Of a DNA stretch of 64,000 nt, positions 12,477 through 22,690 are shown piece by piece. Location: positions 20,039,491-20,103,490 of the forward strand of contig CM052361.1 in assembly GCA_028551475.1 (NCBI GenBank), read 5' to 3'. The position numbers and the translations under genes are program-made. The notes beneath the pieces were generated by a model. That model had not been told where the DNA came from. It worked only from the letters and a program-made list of their open reading frames with translations, and did not search any database. The stretch is from Casuarina equisetifolia. Its lineage: Eukaryota; Streptophyta; Magnoliopsida; Fagales; Casuarinaceae. Every line of letters begins with the position of its first letter. The stretch's first letter is position 1.

Positions 12477-15400
12477 GGAAAAGAAGAGGGCGAACGCCGA
12501 GCTCAAAAACCCTAATTTCGAATCCGGAAGGAGAAGAGAGGGGTGGAGAAGCAAACGTAGCCAAAGAAGAAAAGGGGTTTTTTGCGTGCTATCTGTTGGT
12601 TTCCGTCAACCCCCGACACAAGCGCCAGACCTACATAGGGTTTGTTTTCCCTTCCTTGGGTTCTTTTTTCTGTCCTTTTCGATTTCTAGCCCTCAAAGAT
12701 CAAGTGGGTCTAAATAGCTTCCTTGCTTGACGATATCTATCTTTTCTGCGCTTCGGACAAACTTTACAGATTTACAGTGAATCCGCGGCGTCGCATAAGG
12801 CAGCATAATGGTGAAATAGGTAGTGGTGCGTGGAGGACCAAGAAAAAGAGACCCTGGGAAATGGTTTTCTGCATCTATGGCTTCCCAACAAACGTCTCCG
12901 CTCTCCAGGTTGCAATTATTCTCTTTCTTAAATTATTATTGTATTTGAGCTCTAAGATGACATATAAATATCATAAATTCATGTACCTTGAACCGTATAG
13001 TTTAGTACCTGGGCGTTAAATATGTGTAGTGACTGAAGTTTACATTTTAATGTTGGGTTTCATTATGACACGGGTGTCATCAGTTACAAGATTGACCCGT
13101 AATTGCCTTTGGGATGTGAATATTTAGACTCAGCTGCAAGCCCGCCGTTGCAATTCTTCTTCTTCTTGATGTCATGGGTTAAAGTTTAGGAACGCTATCT
13201 TGAAAAATTGTTTTCAGTATCACTTTTAAATAATTTTCATTTTTTTTTTCAGAAACATCTTATAACCATATTTGACGAAACATTTTCAGGAGTTTTTTTT
13301 TCTGAGAACTCTTTTGAAAGACATCGAACTGAAATCACCTTGAATAAACTTATTGGGAACACATAAATATCTTAAAGAGTGTTGCCCTTTGGTGTGCTGT
13401 TTCTTCACCCAGGGTATCATACTCTGCTGTTCGCCGTTCTCAATTTCAATGCTGAGTGGATACTGAATCTATGCATCTACTGTTGGTGCTAAGCTTTGTG
13501 TTTTTATTATTCATATATTGACTGGGCGCTATGCAGACGCAACTTTGACTCAGCTATTTTTCCCTTATGCTTTGTTTTGGAACTGCATATAGCTTCTCTG
13601 GGAAATTTTGCATCAGAATGCTTGTTCCTACCACCGGTGCGAACTAGTTGGCCACAAACTTTTTCTCTGACAAAGAGGCTGATTATTAGAACAAAAGAAT
13701 TTCCGCAATTTTCATCATGCATCTTTGTTCTTACAATCTTTTGCATTGCAAACATCACCACAAAACGTACAGGTCCTGTTTGAACTGTAGGCCAAGAACT
13801 TATGTTTTACAATCGGCTATACAGAAGAATGTTGTGCAATTTTCTCCATGGCATTTATATTTGAAAATACTTTTCATTACCCAACATCACCATGAACCCT
13901 ATGCAAGGCCCTTTTAACCATCTTGTAAATGCTGTATGATTGCCCTTGTGATCTTCAGTTAGGTTAGAGGCTTGACTTAGAATCTTGTACCCATTAAAAA
14001 TTCTGGTGGGACACAATAGAATCTGTACCAGAGTTAAACTTTGTAAAGTTCCTCTGTTTGCTTTTCCCTCATAAAGAAGGAGAGCAGCATGATCAAAGGA
14101 ATAATATAATTTGGAGGCAGGGTTCTATCGATCTTCCCCCCTTGAGTGTTCCTTTCTGGTTACCCACATTTGTCTTCCTAGTGAGGAATTTAGGGCAGGA
14201 GATGGAATGCCTTGTTCAGCTATGAGTGCAGTTTGATCTAGGCGAGGGGTCAGTAGCTCAAAGCCCAGTTGGCATCTCTGTAGAGTTTAAGTGGTCATGT
14301 GATTGGTGGAGTTCGTTTCAGATGGGAGTGATGAGATTCAGCTGATTCTACTATAATCTTGCTCAAAGTGACTTGTTCAAGGGGTAGTTCTTTGTGTAGA
14401 GGCTTAGAATAACTGATGTAAACTACCAATTTGGAATCCATGGCCAAACTTAGAAATTAAGGGGTCTCTTTTGCGAATTTTACTTCATATTTACTTTTAT
14501 CTTTCTATAGATTAAGGTTATGTTTCCCTCGTTAGGTGCTTTGTTGGAAATTCCAAAGTTTAAACTTGATATGATTTGTACTGTTTATGAGTTTTATCAT
14601 CAATATAAGAGCTATTGAAACAAAGAATTCTGCTTCTAACAACTTGCAAGTCTTCAAAACTGTAGTTTGAGTGGGCCTGGCAGCACCCAAATGAATCACT
14701 GGCTGTAAGGAAGGCAGCTGCAAGCTTTAAATCTCTATCTGGAATGGCCAATAAGATCAAACTTGCATACACAATGCTTACCCTCCCAGCCTGGCAAAGG
14801 TATCATCTTATATGTCATCAATCAACACACAGGGTTATTTCTCTTTGACTAAATGGTTTTACTAGTTATGACTGAAAATTTATATACATGAGCAGCTTGA
14901 ACATCACGGTAAATTATTTTTCAACAAAGTACACAATGCATTCTGCTGGTTGCCCAAGCTTGCCTGAGCATATGAAGGTCCAAATTTGCCCAATGGATGA
15001 GCTTCCGTGCTATACTGGAATAGATGGAAGTTTGAGTGGAAATGAAGATGACTGGGATAATAAAGAAGAATGTGATGTAGATAGTGTTGCTAGTGGACTA
15101 GAACAAGAAACAGTTCTCGATTCAATTTTTCAAGGCTCAGCAGATTATGGGGATGAGATCGACAAGAGTACTGATGATTGTACAGAGTCATTTGGTTTTA
15201 CTGAACAACTCAGAACATCATCTCCAATTGCCACTGGCTCCTTTGGTGTTGAAGAAACCAATGAAGATAGCAGCATGATAAAAGAGGTTGGTGTTGAAGC
15301 AATCGATGAAGATATAAGCGTGATAAAAGAAGTTGGTGTTCAAGAAATCGAAGAAGAGAGAAGCATGATAAAAGAGGTTGGTGTTGAAGAAGTTGATGAA

Positions 15401-15640
15401 GATAGAAGCATAATAAAAGATGTTGGTGTTGAATTCCATCGATCAACAAGGACTATGTTTACCACCGTGGTGGCTAGTGATAACGTTCGACCACCAAGCA
15501 GCCGCAGTTTTGTGCCTTGTGAAGTCGAGATAATTGATGTGTCAACTCCACCTCCTGACTGCAGAACGAGTTTATGCGGGAAGAAGAGAAGAGTTTCTGT
15601 TATTGACTTGACAAAATCTCCCACTTTTATCCAATTATAA
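12473..15640 (+). CDS. SLX1: Structure-specific endonuclease subunit SLX1 (GIY-YIG nuclease; HIGLE-like)
   Basis: Four exons, 12473-12639, 12770-12908, 14666-14799 and 14896-15640, join in frame to 394 residues. The GIY-YIG domain covers about residues 35-110: FFACYLL, then [19 protein letters not shown] with the catalytic-type Arg, [13 protein letters not shown], and FEWAWQHP with the metal-binding-type Glu at 104. SLX1 pairs with SLX4 to cut branched DNA such as Holliday junctions and flaps; the Arabidopsis homologue AT2G30350 has been described as HIGLE. After residue 150 the protein is acidic, with four 15-residue repeats (264-323) and two SUMO-interaction-like motifs, EIIDVST (358-364) and VIDLT near the C-terminus. 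Intron 2 is 1757 bp. An upstream in-frame ATG at 12383 is possible; I chose 12473 because the remote start would translate the GA repeat. A truncated second copy lies at 18757-19134. Confidence 0.93.
15245..15433 (+). repeat. 45-bp coding minisatellite in SLX1 exon 4
   Basis: Four consecutive 45-nt units (15245, 15290, 15335, 15380) plus a partial fifth encode the pattern GVEExxEDxSMIKEV. Units differ at several codons, yet all keep the frame and the acidic/hydrophobic rhythm. Confidence 0.95.
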
Positions 15641-16923
15641 GAAGTTGGGCACATATGTGCACCATGGAGTGAACAATAAAGTTCTGGGTCTTCAACAATG
15701 TGGTTAAGTCCCGTGATTGACCAAATAAGAACAATGTATCATTTTCCATGTAATATGTATTTCAAGATGAGAAATATTTCTTCTCTACACAGTGAAGGCA
15801 CAAAAAGCATATTCTCTGATTGAGTCAACAAAAAGTCGACTTGTTCAAATCCAAATGATGTATTGCACTCAGAACTCCATCATTGACCTTTGTGGTGGCA
15901 ACAATATCATTACTCCTGAAATAATGTGTGACAGCTCAATTGATGTTAAATGCAATTAGGTTAGTGCCCCTATTAGATCAGCAAGCTTTAACTGGACTAT
16001 TTATCCATCATTCCATATATATCACTTGCTTTAAAAGCAATTATATGTTCAGACCAATAATGGATGATAAGATTGGCCGGTTTGAAAATAATGTAGTTCT
16101 AGATTAATGATGGCTTCGCTATTTGTGTGAGTTGATGCTAAAGTTTGCTGCTTTGAGTGATTTCTTTTTTTCAGTCACCACAGATGTCCCAAACTAGAGC
16201 ATCACCAAATTAAAAGAAACTCTTGACGTCCTCTATTTCACCAGTTCAACAAAACACTGGCGAGTGGGGACGTCTACATTGTCCAGATGGAAGGCATTTG
16301 GAGGTTTTATTATCCTCAGCTGATGGGCTATTCATGAATCGCATGATTACGACTCTTGACAGTACAGTAAGAAAAGATGTACGAAAAGTCAAGAAGGTCT
16401 TCGCGTGGCCCCTAAGAATTCACCAAAACTCATTAATGTCGTAACCAGCAAACAAAGAAAAAAAAGAAGCCAAGATGACCTGCATCGCCATGACAAACTG
16501 GACAAGTGTTCGAGGAAAAAAAAAGAAGGAGAAAAGGGACAAAGATTTGTTGTCCATCATCACGAGCAGAAACAATGAAATTCTGCCACGCAGAGTACCG
16601 TTCTGATAAGGGCTTGTGCCAAATCTGGTACTCTAGAAAGTGTCCCTTTGTATTGGATTTGACAAAAGCATCGATATTTAAAAGCTATCATCCACACCCT
16701 ATTTTAAAGGTTTTGCTTTTAAAAGACAATTAAAAAGTGACAAAAAAACAGATACCAGAAAATCACATTGAATGTTGAAAAGGTGTTCAGGCACATTTAC
16801 CAGGAAGGGAATCAAGGAAGTTGAGGCGAAACAATACTTGCAAGGGTGAAAACAGCACCACAAAGGACAAATTATGTACTACAAACAGGCATATGATGCC
16901 ACGGAAAATTTGTCAAAATGTTC
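15641..16923. other. SLX1-CIPK10 convergent intergenic region, first copy
   Basis: Holds the SLX1 3' UTR and, from about 15775, sequence that recurs at about 35995-37446 next to the intact CIPK10. Matching landmarks include GTATTCTCTGATTGAGTCAA-type sequence, AACACTGGCGAGTGGGGAC and the A-rich stretch near 16455. It lacks ~260 bp present in the second copy near 37012-37268. No gene is recognised. Confidence 0.7.
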
Positions 16924-18758
16924 TCATTGTTCTTGTTTCTGATGCTGCTGCTGCTCTGACAGTAGCTGGAGCTCTGGCAGTTGCTGCGGTCGCTCACCTT
17001 GCCACACCCAAACAATATCCTTAAGAGCAGGCCTTATATTCTCCTTCAGTATCTGCTGATATTCTAAGGTATCTCCATTTGATTTCTTCACCTCCACCAA
17101 ATGAAATGACGGAGTGGCCTCAAATATCTCTGCATCTATGGACAGGATCCGCTTCCTACCAGCCTTCTGTCCTTCCATTTTCACCAAACCTGCTTCCTTT
17201 TTCTTCACTTTCATCCTCAGACGTCTAGCAATATCTTCCAGCTTAGAGATGATGACTGAGCCAGGTTTTCTGGAGGTAAATCTTGCACCCTGCTTCAGAG
17301 AATCTTCTTCAAATAAGCCGGACAGATAAAACCCAGCAGAAAAGGAAATGATATCAAAAGCATTCAAGCTTGGAGGTCTAGATGGCTTTTCCTTTGGGTC
17401 AGCATTCGTACTGTTACCCTCACAGGAGTTGAAAATCAGAATTTGTAATATTTGGTACTTTAATTTGATATATAAGTTGAACCAAAGTATAACAAGTCTA
17501 TAACAAATAATATAAGAAAGATAATGGTAAAATAATAATTGGTAAGCATCTTGAAAGTGATTTAAACATAAATAAGAAAATAAGAGAAATGATAATAAAA
17601 CCTTTCAACACAAACATATATGAAGAAAGATAATAACATTAAATATTTTAGAAACCATTGTTACAGGGCTTAAATACCCTGCTACATATCTACAACATTT
17701 TAGGAGTAGTTATATTACACAAATGTTATCTCTCTCTCTTATTTATAGACTATTCTAAATATATTTTATTACATGATGATTAGGAGGTGGCATAATAATT
17801 ATGGACGGTGTGGACGATGGTTTGGACGGTTGCTTAAATGGTGGCTTGGACGGTTCCTTGGACGGTGGCTAATGTGTAAAGATATCTCCTTGAAACCTTG
17901 CCCAAGTATGAACTCTTGTATAGATGTGTTGGGAGAATTGCTTTGTGTGTTGGTGAAGCAACTTCTCTTTTACGCCAAAACTAGAACTCCAACAACAGGG
18001 ATCAGAAGCATCCTTATCTGAAGGACTCACAGGTTTAATATTTTTAAAGTTCAGTCCTTTTCTGAACCACGAACTTTCCTTAATCTTAGCCATGGAAACC
18101 CTCGTATTGGGGTTTGGATCCATCATCTTAGACAGCAGCCTGCGCACTTCTGGTGGGAACCAACTGGGGCACTTATATTCTGCCTTTCCAATCTTTCTAT
18201 ACATCTCCATCAAATTTGAATCATGAAACGGGAGATAACCAGCCAATAAGACAAACAGAACCACACCACAAGACCAAATATCAACTTTGGCCCCATCATA
18301 GCCTTTCCTGTTAATGACTTCAGGAGCAACATAAGCAGGAGTGCCACAAGTGGTATGAAGTAGCCCATCTTCGTTCTTTGATTCTGCAAGGGCACTCAAC
18401 CCAAAATCAGAGACCTTGAGATCCTCGTTTTCATCTAGTAGAAGATTCTCTGGCTTTATATCTCGGTGATAGACACCCCGACTGAGGCAGAAGTCAACTG
18501 CATTAATTAGCTGCTGAAAATACTTTCTTGCGACATCCTCCTTAAGCTTTCCTTTAGCCACCTTATTGAATAGCTCACCACCCTTGGCATATTCCATGTC
18601 AAAGTAAATCTTCGTCTTGGTGGCCATGACCTCGTAGAGCTGTATGATAATAGGATGTCTAACCAGTCTCATAACAGATATTTTACGCTTGATCTGCTCA
18701 CTAAGCCCAACCTTCAAAACCTTTTCTTTATCTATTACCTTAATTGCTACACCCTGAT
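16924..18758 (-). pseudogene. CIPK10-type kinase pseudogene, 5'-truncated and split by a solo LTR
   Basis: This closely matches the intact CIPK10-type gene at 37454-38836. Residues equivalent to Gly37 onward are present ([11 protein letters not shown]), but the first 36 codons, with the start codon and glycine loop, are absent because the sequence changes abruptly to SLX1 exon 1 at about 18757. A 568-bp solo LTR (17427-17994) interrupts the region between kinase and NAF domains after ...ASDPC. Substitutions at conserved sites include VMEY to DMEY, NIIQLYE to IIIQLYE, and His to Leu in the FCHSRGVYH stretch. The catalytic loop, DFG and activation segment remain readable. An open frame of 330 codons crosses the junction, but its upstream end uses antisense SLX1 sequence and starts at TTG, not ATG. 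It is best explained as a copy that was truncated when it arose. Confidence 0.93.
17427..17994 (-). mobile_element. Solo LTR (copia-like) with 5-bp target duplication
   Basis: Comparison with the intact CIPK10-type gene defines the insertion exactly: ACAGG occurs at both 17422-17426 and 17995-17999 but once in the intact gene. On the minus strand the element begins TGTTGGAG and ends TTTTCAACT, consistent with TGTTG...CAACA termini with one end mutation. A TATA-like CTATAAATA lies near 17745 on the minus strand, so it points in the same direction as the kinase remnant. No internal retrotransposon sequence remains, as expected after LTR-LTR recombination. Confidence 0.88.
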
Positions 18759-19134
18759 TTCGAATCCGGAAGGAGAAGAGAGGGGTGGAGAAACAAACGT
18801 AGGCAAAGAAGGGAAAGGGTTTTTTGCGTGCTATCTGTTGGTCTCCCTCAACCCATGACAAAAGCGCCAGACCTCCATCGTGTTGGCTTTCCCTTCCTTG
18901 GGTTCTTTTTCTGTTCTTTTCGATTTCTAGCCCTCAATGATCAAGAGGGTCTAAATAGCTTCACTGTGTGACGATATCTATCTTTTCTGCGCTTTGGACA
19001 TTCTTTACAGATTTACAATGAATCCTCGGCGTCATAAGGCAGCATAATGGTGAAATATGTAGTGATGCGTGGAGGACCAAGAAAAAGAGACCCTGGGAAA
19101 TTGTTTTCTGCATCTATGGCTTCCAAAAAAAACA
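18757..19134 (+). pseudogene. SLX1 exon 1-2 fragment (5'-truncated second copy)
   Basis: It matches SLX1 from about 12516 to 12890, including exon 1 without its first ~14 codons, intron 1 and most of exon 2. The start codon is absent, the exon 1 donor is destroyed (the YIG segment reads differently), and exon 2 carries a 2-nt deletion in the codons for RRRIRQ. Similarity stops at a run of A then about 30 T near 19130, where a large insertion begins. More of this copy (intron 2) reappears at about 35366. Confidence 0.93.
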
Positions 19135-19135
19135 T

Positions 19136-19173
<38 letters not shown>

Positions 19174-19723
19174 TTTTAATTTTAATTATATATATATATA
19201 TATATATATTCTAGAATCGAGTTCCTTATTCCCTTTTGTTTCATGAATTTGAGGTCGAAATAATTTGTCACTTGAGCTACGACATCAAACTCCTGACGGA
19301 TGTCACTCATGTTTCTCCAACACTTGAACAAGCTGTAATTCTCTCTGTCCCTGGTCTCTGTTTCTCCCTCTCTTTCTCCGTTTTTGAGTTAATGATGGAT
19401 GGTGCTCTTTCTTATTCTACCGTCAGGTTCTGTTGGCCAGGAAATTCCACTTTAATTATCTTACTCCTCTTGAGTCTCCTATTCCTAGGTAGTTAATCTC
19501 AAACTTAAAGTCGTCTTTTCGCTTTCTGTTTGGCATCTGTTTTTCAACTTTTAATGCTAACTTTCTTTCTTTCACCTTTATTCACATTCCCCACCACTGA
19601 TCAGGCGTGGTCGTACCCGGAGCAGGCGCAATCGTAATAGTGTTCTCACCCGCTCTCTAGTCATAAGGCAATCTCGTTTGGATTTCATGAAGGAATATAT
19701 TGTAAATTGTTCCTTGGGATTAC
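19135..19723. other. Left edge of a ~16 kb insertion: poly-T and (TA)n
   Basis: Begins with poly-T at 19139-19168 and a (TA)n run at about 19187-19209. The following 500 bp is mixed sequence without a recognised gene, although it leads into a cyclin-B-like 3' end at 19724. Confidence 0.6.
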
Positions 19724-20030
19724 ACGAGACTGATAGGATTCCACCAAAAGGCTCCAGAAGAACTCCAAGGCATACATAAGAAATACTACTACAACAGGAA
19801 TTGAAAATTTGAAATTGCAGAGTGTGAACCCGCCAGTTTTCTTTTAATTGCGCATGACTTTTCATAATTAGATTGAGTAGTTGGGGAATAACTCATAAAA
19901 CCATTAGATGGCTTATTGACTTGCAGTCTTGACGGATGTTTTTTCGCCTTGGATCTGTACTGCTTTTGTTATTTTCTTTAAAAAATAATATGATTCAGAT
20001 CACATTGGAATGCTTCACTAGAACTTAAAA
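19724..20030 (+). pseudogene. B-type cyclin 3'-end fragment, copy 1 (with 3' UTR)
   Basis: One frame reads TRLIGFHQKAPEELQGIHKKY, then after a stop ...ECEPASFLL, which resembles the last residues of plant B-type cyclins (SRLMVGFHQKA..., HRKYS..., EPAKFLL). There is no cyclin box upstream. The following ~170 bp, probably old 3' UTR, matches 34958-35130 base for base over long stretches. The identification rests on a short stretch and is supported by the more complete fragment at 34630. Confidence 0.6.
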
Positions 20031-20382
20031 GCACTTCCTAGGCCACAGTCATCTGCCCAATGACCCCGAGACTCAGCAACTACGTAAAATGAGAATCCTC
20101 AGATTCTTTTCGAGCTATATGCTCTGTCAGGTCATGGCATGTTTCTCCTTAAGCTCTATGCTAGAATTTCTCTTTTGGTTTCCTCTGTGGATAGCCTGTT
20201 TCTGCGCTCTTTCTGGTCATAGCTGAGTTATGATCACGTAGTAATGGTCATAGCATCATCTTTGATGTCTTTCTTTGGTTCATTCACACAACTTACACGA
20301 AGCGTAAGAACCATGTTTAGTTTACATAGACAATATGTCATCTTTGGCTCATTCACACAACAATATGCATCTAATCTGGAAT

Positions 20383-20793
20383 TCAAGGAGATTTGGTGCA
20401 ATAACTTCCAAAAATTTCCAAAAATAAAGTGCAAATAACTGATTCATTTGCTTCTGGCTTGACAATTACGTCGATCAAAAATGTCATGTCCATAACTGAA
20501 ACAAAGTTATTGTGAGCTAGTTTGATCCGCAGTTGTTCCAAAAATACATAGCTGTCGGCGAAGGAAGAAAAGGAGCAAGACAAGCAACAAACAACAACAA
20601 GAACGGCGGTGAGGTACTTGTTGATGGTCTTGCAGTTACCATTGTTGGACAAATCGGGGCTAAGGAACTGGAGTAAAAAGACTGTAGCAGTAGGGAGGAG
20701 CCTAATGATTTTGCTCAGTCCTGATAATGTTTTGTCTTGAATGATCCTCTTGGGAGTTCCGCTGGACTTGAAGCAAGAGTGGCATGCACCCAT
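20383..20793 (-). pseudogene. DUF679/DMP membrane protein fragment with unrelated tail
   Basis: The 136-codon frame starts at an ATG and its first ~80 residues look like the N-terminal part of plant DMP (DUF679) proteins: TLSGLSKIIRLLPT, FQFLSP-like FLLQFLSPDLSNNG, KTINKYLTAVLVVVCCLSC and SSFADSY. DMPs are usually over 180 residues with four membrane helices; this one stops matching after the second helix and continues with about 55 residues I do not recognise. A TATA box lies about 70 bp upstream. It is probably a truncated fragment brought in with the surrounding insertion, though a shortened expressed protein cannot be excluded. Confidence 0.7.
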
Positions 20794-20858
20794 GGCGGTG
20801 TGTTATTTAGTCAAGCCATAGAGTACAATAGAATAATAACAAAAGAAAAAAATGGCCA

Positions 20859-20865
20859 ATTTATA
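20859..20865 (-). promoter_or_regulatory. TATA box of the DMP fragment
   Basis: TATAAAT on the minus strand, 66 bp before the ATG at 20793, a normal plant spacing. It suggests the fragment was copied with its promoter. Confidence 0.5.
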
Positions 20866-22066
20866 GCAAGAAGAAGCTCTGGCCCTATATTTCCATCACT
20901 TACACTCAAAAACTAATCCTCCTTTGAAGCTATTACCAACAACATTGCTGCCTTCGTGGCCAACCCTTATACAAGAACATGTATAGTTGTCACTTCCACA
21001 ACAATCTGCTGTGTTTCACCCACTTTGGCCGACCACCGAAGAGGAATTGGATGTCGTTGCAGTTAAAGGGGTAGCAATGGAGAGAATCAAAAGGGAGGCA
21101 TCGATTGGTACAATATGGCATCTGAATATCATCGGCCAACCACATAACGTTGTTATGTCAGAAAGAGTTCCAGCACAGGGTGCCAACGCTACTCACCGAC
21201 ATTATGGCTACAGTTACAAGCTACAAGAAGGCCACAAATGATGCAGCTGAAGGTTCCTTCAAGGAAGATGAAGATACCGTGGAAGAAGAGGATAAGGGAA
21301 GAAAGGATGGAAAAGCCGCAGGACCCAACGCTACTCACTTGGGAGTTCCTTTAAGATTTCCTCTATGTCGATGTTTGCCATGCATAACACCATGAAGCCA
21401 TGTTTCACCCACTTCGGCCATCCAACTGAGGTCGAACTTGATCCCAAGCTGAAAGCCACTCTGCTCCTAACATGGTTTAAATCTACAGGCAGAAGCTTTG
21501 GTTACTCTGGAGGTCCATTCAACTCCAAGATGGTGACACGAGGCCGTCCGATTCATCCATACCGACCAAAGTAGAAACCGCACGGCCCAGACGCTCAATG
21601 TTAGCACGTTATCCAATTCGACACTTACAAGCTTCCAGACGGTTATCTCTTTAAAATTCCTAGTACAAGAAATTGAAAATGGTATTCAAGATAAATGTAA
21701 GTAAATAAAACAGGTATTGCAATAATAACGAGAGTTAGAAGCAGGATGATTATGAGAAAATAATAACCATAAAACAGATAATAAGAGAAGCAAGTATGAA
21801 GAAACTTAAGAAAGCTCGTGTTTGCTTGCTTTTTGATTACATCCTGCTGCTGTGGCATTATATAGGTACCTGAGTTCACAAAAGACAAAAGTACAAGTTG
21901 CTTGGTAACAGAAGCAACTTGCGAGAACCTTATCTTTTACACAAGTGGTTCTGCAAGATAACCTTACAACAAGATCCGTGGGGCCCTCACTCTTCTAGCT
22001 TTTCATCATGATATGTAGAGCCTACTGACTTCGTTTCTGAAGCTACCGAAACATAGTCCTGCAGTG
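20866..22066. other. Unassigned sequence within the insertion
   Basis: Two related short stretches (TGTTTCACCCACTTTGGCC near 21010 and its near-copy at 21396) suggest coding remnants of the same origin. Plus-strand frames at 20987-21241 and 21365-21574 contain plausible peptide sequence, but I recognise no family. Confidence 0.35.
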
Positions 22067-22690
22067 CTACGAGAGCTGCAAGTTGATCTTCTTCCATTCA
22101 AACTTCCACTCTACCACGGTACACGTTCCAACCATTGGTCCATTCTCCTCTTCAACGCTTTGCTCTACCACGGTACACATTCCAACCATTGTTCCATTCT
22201 CCTCTTCAACGCTTTGCTTCCACGTTGCAAGTTGCCATGAGCACATCACCATCCATTTCTCCGAGATTAACGTTAGCTCCTACACCGTAGGTTGCAGTAT
22301 CTAATTGCACATTATCTTCCAAATCCAACAAAGAGAAACCAGCTACGTCTTCATAATCAAAGCCATTTACCAACTTGTCAGTGTCAAGGCTCGTTGCTTG
22401 AGCAACATATAGTGGGAAATCTTCTTCCATCTCAAGTGGATAGTCTGTTAACTCAACGTTACAGTCTTGCACTTGAACCGACCTAGGGGATACGGGCTCT
22501 TCTTTTATTTGAACATGCAACTGTGGTAGTAACTCCGGGAACATGTCTGGATTGAAAGTCAACTTGTTCTTGAGTATAGAAAGAATCAGGTTGGCTGTTT
22601 CCTGCACCAAACGTGTTGATGACTCTCCTATCTCAAAGGTTCTTGATCCCCCAATTGTTGCCTGAAATGCTTCTTCTTGCTCTACGTAAT
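22067..22690 (-). pseudogene. Unrecognised acidic protein fragment with an 18-residue tandem repeat
   Basis: A minus-strand frame opens by about 22690 and runs to 22206 (QEEAFQATIGG..., IKEEPVSPRS, then acidic sequence), with codon choice that looks coding. An overlapping frame from 22252 to 22067 continues with a 54-bp tandem duplication (22110-22163 and 22164-22217) encoding SVEEENGxMVGxCTVVE twice. The two frames would join by a frameshift or short intron near 22210-22250. I do not recognise the family. It may be another captured fragment or the 3' part of a gene whose 5' exons I could not find. Confidence 0.35.

Noticed and set aside
12303..12564. Minus-strand Ser-Leu repeat proteins
   Set aside because: Antisense translation of the GA microsatellite.
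15210..15654. Three minus-strand frames over SLX1 exon 4
   Set aside because: Mirror frames of the 45-bp repeat, kept open by the repeat itself.
17869..18861. 330-codon frame that looks like a kinase with a novel N-terminus
   Set aside because: Its start is TTG in antisense SLX1 sequence and its end lies in a solo LTR; it is the truncated CIPK10 copy, not a new gene.
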